The notes below the pieces were generated by a model. The model was not told where the DNA came from. It saw nothing but the letters and a program-made list of their open reading frames with translations, and made no database searches. DNA of 64,000 nucleotides from Pochonia chlamydosporia 170 (taxonomy: Eukaryota > Ascomycota > Sordariomycetes > Hypocreales > Clavicipitaceae), in NCBI RefSeq assembly GCF_001653235.2, contig NW_019154049.1, forward strand, positions 62,001-126,000, written 5' to 3'. How positions within the stretch are numbered: the first letter of the stretch is position 1; each line of letters starts with the position of its first letter. The position numbers were made by a program, and so were the translations under genes. Of this stretch, positions 47,757 through 60,400 are shown piece by piece.

Positions 47757-50277
47757 TTAGCCCTAATATAACCTGTATACCTAATTGCAGATTAATTAGA
47801 GGTGGTAAAAAGTAGGGTGCCTAGAACTAGATCTAAAAGAATAGTAGCTTTCTATTATACTAGCTTTCTTAGGTGTAAATAGTATTAACCTTCTTTATTA
47901 AAGAGTTATTAAAGGTAACTAGAATATAATTCCCTATTAGATAATAGAACTTATTATTAAAATTGCTATTTAACCTATTAATAGAGGGTTATTTAGAGGC
48001 TAAATCGCTTGTAAGCTCTTAGCGCTAAACTAAATACTATTAATATCCTATAGTCTTTTAATAGTTATCACGGATTCCAGCATAGGGCCTTGCGTTTTGC
48101 TAGATAAAAGCAGCTTAGCAGGTTAGTTAGAGAGAAAACTTTGCTATTAAGGAAAAGAAGCGCTTAGGTTATATAAGCTATAAGGACTATATACAGTTAA
48201 GATTAGAGGGAAATATTATTATAGGTATTAGACTCTCTCCTGTAGTATATAGGAGTTTTTAGCTTTATTACGTAGAGTCTCTAAGGAGCCTAGAGGGTAG
48301 AATATTAGAAGATTATTAGCCATGTGAATTAATACGGCAATAAAATACATATAGCAATAATAGATATTAAAGAAGGTTTAAAAGACCCTATTGTCTACTT
48401 TCTGTTGTGCGTTAAGAAAAATGTGGCTGCTGCCAGTTTCTTATGCAAAGATAGCTTGCAGGAAAGCTTAAAGCGTAATATTAGGATAGCGTAGAAGAAG
48501 TAATTAGGCGAGCGCTACTAAGGCTAAAGGCTTAGAAATAGTTAAAGCTATAGCTGGCAAGCTAGTTAGAAATAAGCGGGTTAATAAGTGGCTTAACGAG
48601 ACGACTTTAGTACGCGATGTTAGAGGGGAACTAGTTAAGGAAGTGTGCCTTAGCAGGTTATATTCGGTACTAAGCTTAAAGTATTGCTATAGGTTATTAA
48701 GTTTATAGTGTAATAAGACGTCCACCTCACGATAGGATGGACATGGTTAGGGTTGCTAAAATGGGATTACCGCGTGCTTAAATGTTATCCATAAGGTTTG
48801 CAACGTCCTATGTAGTAGCAGAACTGCTTGCGCTTAGGATTCAGGTTTAGCATGATTCTTAAGGTCTGTCTAAGGACAATCAGGTATAGCGAGCAAGTGT
48901 TAATAGTATTGTGTGTCAACGGACGACAAGTTTAGCTCTGCGGCAGCTATTAGCGGATTTAGTGGCAGAATAAATAGTGATGTTAAGGCTAGGCTTAACG
49001 CATTGGTTGTTCTAATGCAGGCTGTGCTGCGAGTTGCTATTAGTTAACTAGATGCTACCAGGCTGTAATAGGGCGCGCCAAAGAGTTTTAATTTCACATA
49101 TAGGGTAGCTTAAAAGTGGTAATATTAGTTATATATTAGTTTAATCTGCGATTTGCAAATACATGTGACAAATTTTGGGAATTTATAAGAATAAATGTGT
49201 TATTAATATATTACTAGATAATTAGATGTAATTATAGGTGTAGTGCATTCTAGGAAAGATAATGTGACACAAATAAGGATTTAGGCTCTTAAATACCTAA
49301 CTTATAGTTCTAACCACTAGTATTTAGCGGGTCCTACTGTTAAGCTTTAATAAGCCGTACTATTAAATCATACGCCTATAGTTGCTAATATTTATTGTAT
49401 ACTTCCAGTCTTTTCTTTAGTTAACGTGCATAAGTATAGTCCCTTTTACGTTTTTGTTTTTCTTTAAGCGAAATAGCACAGCATAGCATGTTTAATTCGC
49501 TCTGTCTCTAGTGGTGTTATGCCGTGTAAGAGTAAAAAGTCTCTAGCATTAAGATATAACTAACTCCTAAATCTTACACTTTTAGAACTATTATTCTTAG
49601 TTGCTATAGCTACCCAGTAATAGGGGAAATGCCACTATACCAACTGCCAAAGTAGATTAGCACGTATTAACACGTATTCCATCATATAGTAGTGTAGGCA
49701 TTAGCAACCCTTTAACCTGTTAGTTTAATTAAACACAACGCTACAGCCACGCTATAGCTTAGTAATAAAGTCCAAATTAATAATTGTTACATCGCTAAAA
49801 ATTTGCTGGCAGGGATATTGCGCAACTTACACGTTACTTTATTAGCTACACGGTATAGGGATGCTCTGCTTTTTTCCCCTAATGCTATTAGCTAGCAATT
49901 AGCTCTGTGCACAAACCACTTCTATGTATCTTTAAGTTAATTTTACATCTTTTACAAGAGATAAAAGCAGTCACAATAGTTTATTATATACAGTTAAGTT
50001 TTCCATTTTACTAAACTTTAGTGTATTACCTAAAGTGTTGTGCTATGTAAAGAAATATCCTTTGTACCCTTACCACGATTTTCCACCAATTATCGCTGGT
50101 TTTCGCTGAGTTATTGCTCTTACCCGCACCCTCAACGCTCATCCGATATATCCTGTGCGAATTTTCGACAAATTCTTCATGCCGGTGGCAATTACCTTCA
50201 TTAAATAATCCAAACGCACGAGACTGGATGACTCAGCAACTAAAATCAAATTCAAGGGGTCGAAGTTGTGCGTTTTG
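47757..50277. other. AT-rich RIP-degraded region, no identifiable gene
   Basis: The sequence is dense in stops and TA, with a less mutated patch near 50050-50280 adjoining the membrane-protein gene. I found no LTR ends or conserved motifs. It is presumably the continuation of the old repeat into which copia inserted (left flank 34691-34847). Confidence 0.4.
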
Positions 50278-51318
50278 TTAATTGGCAGTGCCAGCGTTTC
50301 CCCCCCCTATGCTGCCCTGCTCGGCGGACGCGAGGCGTGAGGCGAGGATATCGATCCTGTGGGATAATTCCCGTCAGCATTAAATTTAGCTATTAATAAT
50401 GCGGTTTTAAATAGAGGACAAACTCACAGCATAATAATAGGGAAAAAACACTCTAGCGTATACACAAACAGATCAAGCTGGCTAACCACGCCGTTCTCAT
50501 TCCACTCCTTGTCTCGAATCGTATGGATCGAGAATGTTATGGCACGCGCGCTGCCAATAAGGGCTAGCGTGGCGATGCGGATCTGGGTGCTGAGTATGAG
50601 GTAGCGGAATAGTTTCCGACTACTCATCTCAGATAGTACTTCTAACTGGAGCGTCGAGCGAAATATCCTGAGCAAGAACACAGAGCTAAGGCATTCAGCT
50701 AATGCGACAGACACAAAGTAGCCTATATGTAGCGGATTGATGATAGCCACATTCGGGTCTAAGGAGCTATTAATAGGAAGGATAAAACGCGCGTCGAATA
50801 TAATAATGCAGACTCGGACGACTGCGGCAGTAAATATGAACGCCCAGAAGAGGACCAGGAAGACGATGCGCTCGCTGCCACGAAGGATACCAAATAGAAT
50901 CGCATAGCTATAAAAGGGGAGTCCAGCTTCTTGAATCTATCGGAGCAGGCCAAGGAAATCACCTCGTTAGTCAAATATACCATAGCCGGCAGGGTTTGGT
51001 GCAGAGTTGGAAAGGGAACAGAGGCAATATTGCGTCAAGACGCAGGGCCGCCAATACACTCACCAACCATGCAAGATCCATAAAAGTGCAAGCAATTGTC
51101 CTATTAACGACTGGATACTCGGTATAAAAGACGTAATAACATAGACCGTTGGCTACCGCACACGCAGCAGAGACAACAATAGGCACGAGGAGGATAATCG
51201 AGAACCTCCCAGTGATAGCACCGACCATAAGAGCGATGAGAACATTATTGATCCCAATGGCGCTAAGGATGCCCCAGCATAGATCGAAGAAGCCCGTACT
51301 TGATGTATAATGACTCAT
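50278..51318 (-). CDS. Multi-pass integral membrane protein of unknown function (3 exons)
   Basis: Exons 51318-51064, 50936-50428 and 50356-50278 give 280 aa. Introns are 127 nt (GTGAGT..GATAG) and 71 nt (GTGAGT..CACAG), and all junctions keep frame. The ATG at 51318 is chosen; an upstream TTG is not a start. Hydrophobic segments: FDLCWGILSAIGINNVLIAL, IILLVPIVVSAACAVANGL, a segment around the first splice (DLAWL then IQEAGLPFYSY), RIVFLVLFWAFIFTAAVVRV, IGYFVSVALAECLSSVFLL, IRIATLALIGSARAITF and LFVYTLECFFPIIML, so about six or seven spans. This is a fungal-type membrane protein family that I recognise only as hypothetical integral membrane proteins. The last exon ends with a short Gly-rich tail. 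The gene is intact although both flanks are RIP-damaged. Confidence 0.72.
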
Positions 51319-51478
51319 ATGAACAGTCCCCAATTTCCGTCAAGAATGTATGTTATATAGTTTGGCACGAGGAATCTTGAGTCTCTTGGGTCTGGACTAA
51401 GAAAGGTCTTGGTGATACGAGAACCCAAGAAATCCTCCACGGTGGCCTACTTCCAGTCTCTGCAACGGGACAGCCGTT

Positions 51479-51712
51479 TTAACTAAACCTCTGGGTGCAC
51501 GGGGAAGACACAACTTTGGTGGCAGGAGACTTTCGAGGCTGCTTCGCAGTCAGCCCATAAAAACGCCACCAGTAGCTGGGATGGGACGGCCTAGAACGTA
51601 GCAGGCGGAAGTAATAGAGTTTAATGGTTGCGATGTTGTTTCCAGTAATCAACAAGGCGGCAAATATGTTAACTAAGAGGTTACCAGCTAAAGCCCTGTT
51701 GCACTCTCGCAA
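51479..51712 (-). pseudogene. Possible fragment of a DUF6536-like membrane protein
   Basis: A minus-strand frame without a usable ATG. Its opening, RECNRALAGNLLVNIFAALL followed by ITGNN, resembles the conserved start of fungal DUF6536 proteins (Cys then a hydrophobic Asn-x-hydrophobic helix ending Ser/Gly-Asn). Nothing else of the family is visible. Weak call. Confidence 0.2.
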
Positions 51713-52224
51713 GATTTGTCGTCAGAAGCCTCTTTTATGCATGTATGGAGTATATTAGAGAGTATAGAGTAGATGGGCTTTGGCTAAATAGAGGTGGCAC
51801 CGCCTATGCTTGGCCAGCAAGAAGGGCGTGGGAGATCTCGTGTGGGCATGGTAAATAGCTATGCAGGATAATCAGCCCGAATCCGTGCACGCATTGAGCG
51901 GCGAGCCCGTCCAGTAGGTGGGTGCGTGGGTGGCTAACGTTACTATAAGTCCCCTGCCAGGCGCGTTGTAACAAGACCTTCGTGAAGAACTCGCCACCGC
52001 AGTCAAGCCTATTTGTGAGGTGCTCCTATGAACTGATAAAGTGTGTTTACAAGCTTAAGCATTATTTCCTCCTTTCCTAGCGCCTGTTTTAGACGTTTTT
52101 ATAGTTTGCCTCTAGAAAGACGCTATTTATAGCCTTATATATCGCCTATTTATTTATAATTCTTACTCTTATACTTAATTTACAGTTGGAACCTAACCCG
52201 AACTACCATTCAATTTAGAGCCGG
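51713..52224. other. Intergenic, no feature recognised
   Basis: Ordinary composition to about 52030, then AT-rich. No gene or repeat structure seen. Confidence 0.35.
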
Positions 52225-52680
52225 GCGGAGTCAGAAGTACGTGTGGCAGAGAAAGGCCAGCAAAGGTGGTCAGATAATCTTACAAGCAAGGTTACAGACG
52301 CAGAGTCTCATCTAGAGCATCTCAAACAGAAGCAGAATAAACACCAGGGCATTATCAAGCAGCTTTAGAACAATATAACAGCTAAACAAAACAGTTCTAA
52401 GGCCTTTAGGCGCGAGGAGGCTAAACTACAAGAGAGGCTCCATGGTTTTTGGGAACAGAAGCGGAGCAAATTATCAGACTTAAAACTCTCTAAAATAACC
52501 TGCAGGACAGACAGTCTTAAATCAGCAAACTCGGCAGGGGGCAAATGGATCTGGGCGAGGAGATACGGCTTGATCTTCTTTTAGCCGACCGTTAAAACTA
52601 GAGCGCTCAGGAAGAGGATCAAAGAATTCGATTACTGCAACCATTATTTCGCCATCCCGCACCCTGCTAGCCCAGGTGCA
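52225..52680 (+). pseudogene. RIP-damaged coiled-coil protein relic
   Basis: From 52225 one plus-strand frame reads as a charged coiled coil (VTDAESHLEHLKQKQNKHQG, then a TAG, then AFRREEAKLQERLHGF). Near 52455 the coding signal moves to another frame (GTEAEQIIRLKTL, then LGRGQMDLGEEIRLDLLLAD), broken by TAA/TAG codons at apparent Gln positions. So there is one frameshift plus several CA-to-TA stops. Leu/Ile occur at heptad spacing. No family recognised. Confidence 0.45.
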
Positions 52681-53289
52681 AATCCCATGAGCGCCTTCAA
52701 CTTGCGAACCCGGTTCTTCGTTTCAACAAATAAGATATTGACGCTGAAGGTGAAGATTCTGGGTATCTGAACGTTTTCAGTAGTCGCGCTTGTCATTCAT
52801 ACTTGACAGAGTCGCCCATATTGACACTTCTGGAGGGCTGGTCTTATTGAGTATTGACCCTACTCTCTACACTGTACCATCCCCGTTGACAGCTCTCTGT
52901 TAAAAGCAAAGCCACTATTACAGGCCGCACAAGGTAATCGGGGGTTCTATATCGGATCTTGGCACTGGGGCGTAGAACTACGCTTAGATGCTAAGAGGGG
53001 ATGTAAATACGCGATCTAGCATCTATGTATTTAAATACTACACAAATAACATGTGGATGCTACTATATAATTATTTTGTTATTTACCCAGATGTCTAGTA
53101 ACTTCTGATGCTAGCGGTGATAATAACTGCTGTTAGTAACCCTTTACCGGGGCATTTTCGTCCTGCGGACCCCTTACTAATGCTGTGCTTTTACACCCCA
53201 AACTACCTAGCAATAATGCTTCTGCCTTATTCTTCTACAATTTACCTGCTCTAAGGTTCTTAAGAGGACTTTATAGATAAACTAGATAT
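52681..53289. other. Intergenic between coiled-coil relic and DUF3435 relic
   Basis: Mixed composition; no open frame with motifs. It may contain the decayed tail of the coiled-coil gene. Confidence 0.3.
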
Positions 53290-55790
53290 AGTTTCTAAAA
53301 TAATCTAAATGCTTAAATGTTTTATTCCTATATTTAGGATGTTAACAAACTAGCACCTCCTCTTGCTGCTTTGCGGTTAGCTAGGTGCTAGTTATTAAAG
53401 TAATTATTTTGTATAGTTAGGCAATACTACTAAAAGGTATACTCTACTGCTATTAATTGCTTATCGCTAATACAATCTAGATATTACCTTATATCTATAA
53501 GAAGAGAAAAGAGATTAGGCTTATATTAGGCCTTAAATATAGGTAATTCTATTTTAATAAATTAATATACTTAGGGTTAGAATAGAGGCCTTAGCTAAGT
53601 TTTGCTAACTTTACTGGTATCTCTTTTATCGCAGAGCGTAACTATTAGGTTAACTGCCTCTATTTAGATGTAAGAGATTTATTCTTTTGTTAAGTTCTTA
53701 GGCTAAGAGTAAAGTAACTTAGCTAGCCTAGCGCGCTTGGGAATAATAAGGTTAATAATAGGCTCTTTATACTATTCTTCTATCTATCTGCAAGCCTAGG
53801 CCTTAATATTCTAGGTTAGATAATAATAGGAGTAATACTTATAATAGTTCTTAGTAATTTGCTTCTCTTACTTTGCCTTCTTTATTCTAATTTTATCTAT
53901 AAGCTTCTATATTTTCTCCTTATTTTTACTGCTAGCAACTTAATACTAGCTCTATTTAAGTTACACGCGCTTTTCTTCTAGTTTTATAATATCTAGATTA
54001 GGTAGCACCTAAGCCTATACTTTATCTAACACTATATCGCGGGTTACTTAAGGGTCTTAGGTAAGGCTCACGTGAGAAAGCATATAAAATAACTAATCCT
54101 GCTTCTCCTCTTCTAGGAAGGCATTTTAGTGGTTAAACCTCGCAATCTTATTTAAGTACGCACTAAAGAAGGTAGAAAACCTAGGATTATGCTGCATTAT
54201 CTGGCCACAAACTAAATCTAGCGTGTTACCTAGCAAGTAAATCTGCTTAGCATATATATACCGCAGGATAAACAGGAGACTAAAGGGAGAATAGTATAAC
54301 TTTCCTACTATTAGCTATATTAGCAGCGCCTCTACGAGTAAATCTTAGTGTCTAAGCTTCTTTATGCCTAGAATTAAGACTTTACTGCTCTATATTATAA
54401 CTTAGCTTTATTTATAATATAGCCTTAGTAGCAGAGAGATTATAACCTTAACTGCAGCAGAAAACTAGTACCTTTAGCATCTCCTCTCTCTACTAAAGCA
54501 GCATGCACTTAGTTAGACCCTAGACCTATAATTTAAACACATAGGATATATTAGTTAGGCTTAGTGCGTTAAAGGCGTAGTTATACAACGCAAGGGGAGA
54601 ATAACTGTAATAGAGCAGAAGATTAACTTCTTACTTAGAGTAAAGAAAAAAATAGTCCTAAGATGCATTAGTAAGTTTACCGCTTAAAGGTATAATAGAT
54701 TAGAATTATACAGCTTTAGCTTTTTATTAGCTCTCTTGTAATAAATAAACTTAATTGCTATAGTTAGAATAGGCAGTCCTATAATAGGATAACAGATAAG
54801 TATTATAAGAATATCTTTATAATAAAGAGCCTTTAGCTGTCTACGCTTTATTATTTCCATGGAAAGTAGCTCTCCTACACTCTATAACTCTTTATCTAAG
54901 GCATTTGCGGTATTATCTAAGGTATTCTCAGCTAACTAGACGACCTTTTACCCGAATAGCTTTTTAATAGAGCTGTCCTTAGGTATCTTCCTTTTACTAT
55001 CTACTAGTTTAGCCTGCTAAGCTCTAGTATAGCAAAGAATTTAGTAGCAACCAGCTAGTTAAATATGATGCTGCTTGAGATTAAATGCGCTGGTATTATA
55101 AGCAATATTAAACGTAAGAATAACTCGCAGGCTATCGACGTTTAGGATAGCCTTTCCATTAATATTTAGCGCATAGGGGCTAAATCTAGGAACTAATACA
55201 TTATAGTGGTACTAATTAACTGTTAGGAGGTAGTAGGTTAATAATGTGTGCCCAATATGGGAAGATGTTAGCAGCACCCTACACACCCCTCTACTGCCGC
55301 TCTAATTCACGTATTAGCTCGCAACTGTCGTGTAAAGTTGCTAGAACTAGCGCATATACTCCTCTAAAAACCCCTATAATTTAATGTTATAGTTACCGCA
55401 TACAAAGAGGAAGAAGTCTATTGCTATTTCTCAAGTTAGAGACCAGATTATCTGCTCCTAGTTATTAACTTTATTCTTATTATAGTACCTATATTATCTT
55501 CTATTAGCAAGTTATATTCCTAATAGAAACTTTAATAAGGTGCTATAAACCTTTTCTACTTCCTACAAATGCTAGTAATATTAATTATAGTCTCTTCTAA
55601 GTACTTGGGCTTAATAAAGCGGATTTTGCTTAGTTGCTTCTAATTTACAGTATGCTTCTCTGCCGAGAGAGGTGCTAGCTTTAGAACCCTCTGCTGTGCC
55701 TCTTTAGCAGCAAAACGCTCGAGAAACTTTGTGTGGTAATTTGGCGAGCTATTTGCCCTAGAATAATATACTGCTATACTAGGCATTATA
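53290..55790 (-). pseudogene. DUF3435 (Starship-captain-type tyrosine recombinase) relic
   Basis: Minus-strand reading recovers a long protein broken by TAG/TAA codons and at least one frameshift near 54600. Order of signals: LAPLSAEKHTVN and RFIKPKYLEE (about 55580-55680); NINGKAILNVDSLRVILTFN (about 55110-55170); KLVDSKRKIPKDSSIKKLFG (about 54940-55005); GELLSMEIIKRRQLKALYYK (about 54815-54875); FFFTLSKKLIFC (about 54620-54660); ALYNYAFNALSLTN after the frameshift (about 54540-54590); then IMQHNPRFSTFFSAYLN and NAFLEEEKQD with LSHVSLT (about 54060-54200); and a Lys/Glu-rich tail. This matches fungal DUF3435 proteins, often annotated as FluG or C2H2-finger proteins. DUF3435 is the tyrosine-recombinase domain of Starship captains, but many members are not captains. 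End coordinates are approximate. Confidence 0.75.
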
Positions 55791-56149
55791 GGATGGGCGT
55801 AGGCGTTCTAGCGAAGGGAAGCAAGCATCTATTGCACTTGCGGTAGACGTGCAAAGGACAAAAAAGCTCACGAGAGGAACATTATTAGTGGTACCGCCCT
55901 TTATACATGGAAGATGGTCATGGCTAACCCGCCTGAGCCAGCCTGAGCGGCTGGCTATATTTGGCTTTTAGTGATAACGAAAGCGTTTAGGGACGACTTC
56001 TGCCCCTGATTACCCGTCGCACATTATTGGTCATAAAAGCAAGGGCGTGGGTTTCGGACAGGGTGAGTTGGTGCCTGGAAGGTATAGTGTTCCTAGTTTG
56101 CGTCAAGTTCCCTCATTGTCTGCTTATAAACCACTAGATTTAGCGGGCT
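55791..56149. other. Short less-mutated segment
   Basis: About 350 bases of near-normal composition between the DUF3435 relic and Gypsy-C. It could be the DUF3435 promoter or 5' leader. Nothing else recognised. Confidence 0.3.
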
Positions 56150-56446
56150 CAGCAGCGCTTCTTGCATTTAAACAGTAGTATACTACTAGGTATAATATAT
56201 AGTACTTATTATATTAAGAGAGATATCTATCTAGTACCTTGCTAGAGCAATTAGCCTCTAGTACTATTTTCTTATTAGGGTTCTATTAGGCTAGTATTAG
56301 GTATAATATAAAGGTATTAAGTGCCTTAAATGCTAACTAGTACTATAATATCTACTTAAAGAGAGTATTCTTCTTAAGAAGGTAGATAAGAGAGCTTATT
56401 ATAGCTAAGAAGTTAGAAATAAATTTATAATAGAAGTTTATAAATC
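56150..56446 (-). mobile_element. Gypsy-C relic, RNase H part (split by Gypsy-B2)
   Basis: Minus-strand frames read NFYYKFISNFLAIIS, LLKKNTLF, then VLEANCSSKVL, LSQYNKYYILYLVVYY. These are the connection and RNase H region of a Ty3/gypsy pol, with several stops. It continues directly from the segment at 63734-64000 across the inserted Gypsy-B2. The relic ends near 56160. Confidence 0.7.
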
Positions 56447-56670
56447 TGTTAGAAGCTATCCCCAAAGGGGGCTAACTGTGAGTAGCAGACACTGCACTGC
56501 TACCCCGCTTCTAGTATAAAAGGAAGGGAAGAAGAGATCTTTAGGGTTTTAAAGGAGGTTAGAGATTAAGACTGTTACCATTCTAACTGTAAGATATCCG
56601 CTATTTTGCTATAAATATAAGATTACTTCCCTTATCCCTTACTCTACTTATTTAAATACCCTTCCTAATA
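56447..56670 (+). repeat. Gypsy-B2 5' LTR (224 bp)
   Basis: Begins TGTTAGAAGC and ends CTAATA (expected CTAACA, C-to-T changed). Confidence 0.92.
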
Positions 56671-59600
56671 ATTTAATCTCTCTACCCTTTAGGGCAGCAG
56701 ACTATTAGATAAGGCAGTAAGATAATAGATATAAATGCTCCTACTAAACTAACCCCACGCGGCAAACACGTAGCAACTACTGCTAAAAGCTTAGCGCTCT
56801 CTAGGTCTACTAAGAACTTCCCCTAAGATACTCTCCTAGACCGGCAAGTAAGTGCAACCATAGAAGTAGAAGATAAAATAGCAATTTAAGAGGCTATTAA
56901 TAGAGTTGCAAGAAAGCTGTAACTTGCAAGAAAGCAAGCAGAGCTAGCCACGCTAGAATTATAACTAAAGGATATTAAGAAGGAATAAAGGAGCAGTAAA
57001 GCGCCTTTGCCACCTTAACCCTGCACTAAGCTTGTAGCGCTACAGCCATAATATAGCATTGTAAAGGCACAGCTAAAGGCACCTATATATAAGGGGGATA
57101 CCTATAAGAGCCTATAATACTTCCTCTTAGACCTTAATGCTGCCTTTACTATAGATTAGTATAGCTTTCCTAATAATACTACTAAGGTTGCCTATGCTAG
57201 CAGCTGCCTTGCTAAAGATATAAAGCAATAATAGATAAGATATACCGCAGTAGATAGACTTATCTAGTACTAAGACTACTTGTGGGTTAGCTTTATTAAA
57301 TAGTTAAAGAAAGGAACTATAGATAAAGACTTATGCTGCTTAGAAGCAATAAAGACGCTAATAGGCCTTTAATAGGAGAAAGGATAGACCTTCTAGGCAT
57401 ACAAGAAGGTCTAGGGCAAGGCAGAGGCTAAGCTTTCTAAGCCTATCCTAGAACGGTTATAAATCTATATATTTATTAATAGCCTAAATAACGCTATAAG
57501 AAAGTAGGTACTTAGCTAGGAGTTTCTAAAGAGCTAGAATCATCTTATAGGGTAAGGAAAGAAGGTAGAGGTTACAATTAAACCTGCTAAAGAAGGACAT
57601 AGTAGGCAGAGAGACTAAAAATAAGATCGCTTGCAATTGCTAATAGCAATAAATAAATAGCAGGCAAGCAGTAAAGAAGCAGCATCCTTAATAGGGATAT
57701 TACCCTTATAGGCGTCTAAAATAATATACTATAAATGTTAGAAACTAGAATACATCTTACCTAACTATAAGAAACCTAATTATAGAACTTATAGTAGCAG
57801 TTGCTATACTACTTCCACCTATAGACAGAGTAGCAACTAAGCAGCAAGAAACCTAAATAAATTACCTATCTTAACCATATATAAGTAGAAAGCTAGGTCT
57901 GCCGCAGATAAACCTAAAGACCTATAGATATAGATATAGGTAATACTATAGCGGGATTACAGCTAGATAGCTGTAAATACGCTATTTAACCTAAGCGCTA
58001 TACATACTATTATTAAACTAGGCTTATTAAGTAAAATAAGCTAGAAGAACGTGCGGCCTAACTAGTAGAGGTTAGAGGGCATAGTAGGAACCCCGCTATT
58101 ACACTATAGGGTTCTTAACTAAGTTATAAGAATTACTAATAGCACTAGCTATATAAGAATATGCTAACTTAGCTGCTATATTGCTAATACTAGAGAAGAC
58201 CTTATCCTTAGAATAGACTAGGCTTTAAGGTATAAGCTGGTAGTAATAAGTTAGGAATAAGAGTACTAGAGACACCTAATCCTAGCCCCTTAGCTCTTAA
58301 TAGCACAAGAAAAGCAATAAGTGCGCTGTAAGGCAAACCAATTAGCAGTTATGCTAGTGCTTTAATAGGGTTTCTACCTAAACTAAATTACTAGACCTAA
58401 TAACCACCTTAATAGCAGCAAAGAAGCAGAGAAAGAGGTACCTAGTACCTATACAGAATACTAAGATATATTCTCTAAGAAGGAAGCTGCTATACTACCC
58501 TCCCTTAAAGGCTAAACACATGCTATTAAACTAGAGAATAGGCAGACACTACCTTAGGAACCTATCTATAGCCTAGCAGAAAAAGAGCTATAAGTTCTCT
58601 GTAAGTACCTAGCTAGTACAGCGTAATAAGGCTAGATAAGAAGGTTAATAAGCCTAGTAGGGGCCCTAATCCTCTTTATGCCAAAGAAAGAGGGCTAGCT
58701 ACGCTTATGTGTAGATTATAGGGGCCTTAATAAGGTTACAAGAAAGGATAAAGCGCTCTTGCTACTAATTACCAAGATTCTTAATAGGCTAAGGGACGCA
58801 AAGGTGTACACCAAACTAGACCTTAAAGATACTTACTACTAGCTATATATTCGCAAGAGCAATAAGTAGAAGACTGCCTTTTAGTGCTAATATAGTTACT
58901 TTAAGTATCTTATAATACTATTTAGCCTAGTTAACGCCCTAGTAACCTTTTAGGAATATATTAATAATGCCTTAGAGGAGCTAATTAATACTATCTATAT
59001 TATATACCTAGATAATATCCTAGTATATAGCAGCAATATTATAGAGTATAAGCAGCATATTTGCCAAGTGCTAGAGAGGCTCTATAAGGCAAAGCTATAC
59101 GTAAATGTTAATAAATGTGACTTTTTAGTTATAAAGGTAGGGTTTCTTAGATTTATAGTAACTAATAAGGGAATTAAGATAGAACTAGAGTGTATCTAGG
59201 CTATTATTAACTAGCTGCTACCTTATAGCGTGATAGATATAAGGTTCTTCTTAGGATTTATAAGATTCTATTAATAATTTATAAAAGGATATAGCAAGAT
59301 AACTATCCTACTAATAGACCTTCTAAAGGGAGATAGTAAAGATAACTTCTAGCTAAATAGCAATATAATAGCAGCATTCTAAGAGCTAAAATAATAGTTC
59401 TAAGAAGCGCCTATTCTAGCGCACTTTAATCTAAATGCACTACTATAGCTAGAGACTAATACTTTAGGCTTTACTATAGGGGCTATACTAGCATAATTAC
59501 TACTAGATTGCTAGCACCTAGTAGCGTATATATTAAGAAAGCTCTCACCTATTAAGCTATACTATACCACCCCTAATATAAAGCTGCTAGCTATCTAGAA

Positions 59601-59925
59601 GGCATTTAGGATATAGAGATATTATCTTGTATACTCTACACACCTAATCCGCATTATTATAAATCATTTAAACTATAAGTATCTAGCATCTAAGCCTAAG
59701 CTAACAAGCAGGCAGGTTATAGCGCTAGATAAGCTATATCCCTTTAATTTTACAATATAATATTATCTAGGACTAGCTAACCTAGCAGATAGTCTATCTA
59801 GGCAGCTAGACTATTTTAATAATAAGGCAGCAGCACAGGCAAAGGCTTTATAGCTACCTCTTTTTCTAGCAAAGTTCGCAGAGAATAAGCAGCAAGAAAG
59901 CTATAGTGCTAGCTAGAGCATATAG

Positions 59926-60400
59926 CCTACCCTATAGCTATTAAAGCTATAGTCTATTACTAGCAAAGAAAAGAGTAACACTTATGCTATAAGATGTAAG
60001 GTTGCCTTTTATAAGCAGCAAGAGAGCTATAATGCTAAGCACGTAAAGCCCACCCTATAGCTATTAAAGCTATAGTCTATTGCTAGCAAAGAAGAGAGCA
60101 ATACTTATGCTGCAAGATATAAGGTTGCCTTTTACAAGCAGTAAGAAAGCTATAACAGCCTATTAAAGCTATAGCCTATTACTAGCAAGATATTAAAGCC
60201 GCAATATATTGCTAGCAAAGAAGAGAGTAATACTTATACTATAAGATATAAGGTTGCCTTTTACAAGTAGCAAGAAAGCTATAATAGCCTATTAAAGCCA
60301 TAGCCTATCGCTAGCAAGATATTAAAGCCGCAATCTATTGCTAGCAAAGAAGAGAGTAATACTTATGCTGTAAGATGTGAGGTTGCCTTTTATAAGCAAT
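59926..60400 (+). repeat. 123-bp tandem repeat array in Gypsy-B2 pol (two full units plus partials)
   Basis: The marker TTRCTAGCAAAG occurs at 59957 and 60080, 123 bases apart, then shorter variant units follow to about 60400. Copy 1 has four full units. Confidence 0.88.
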
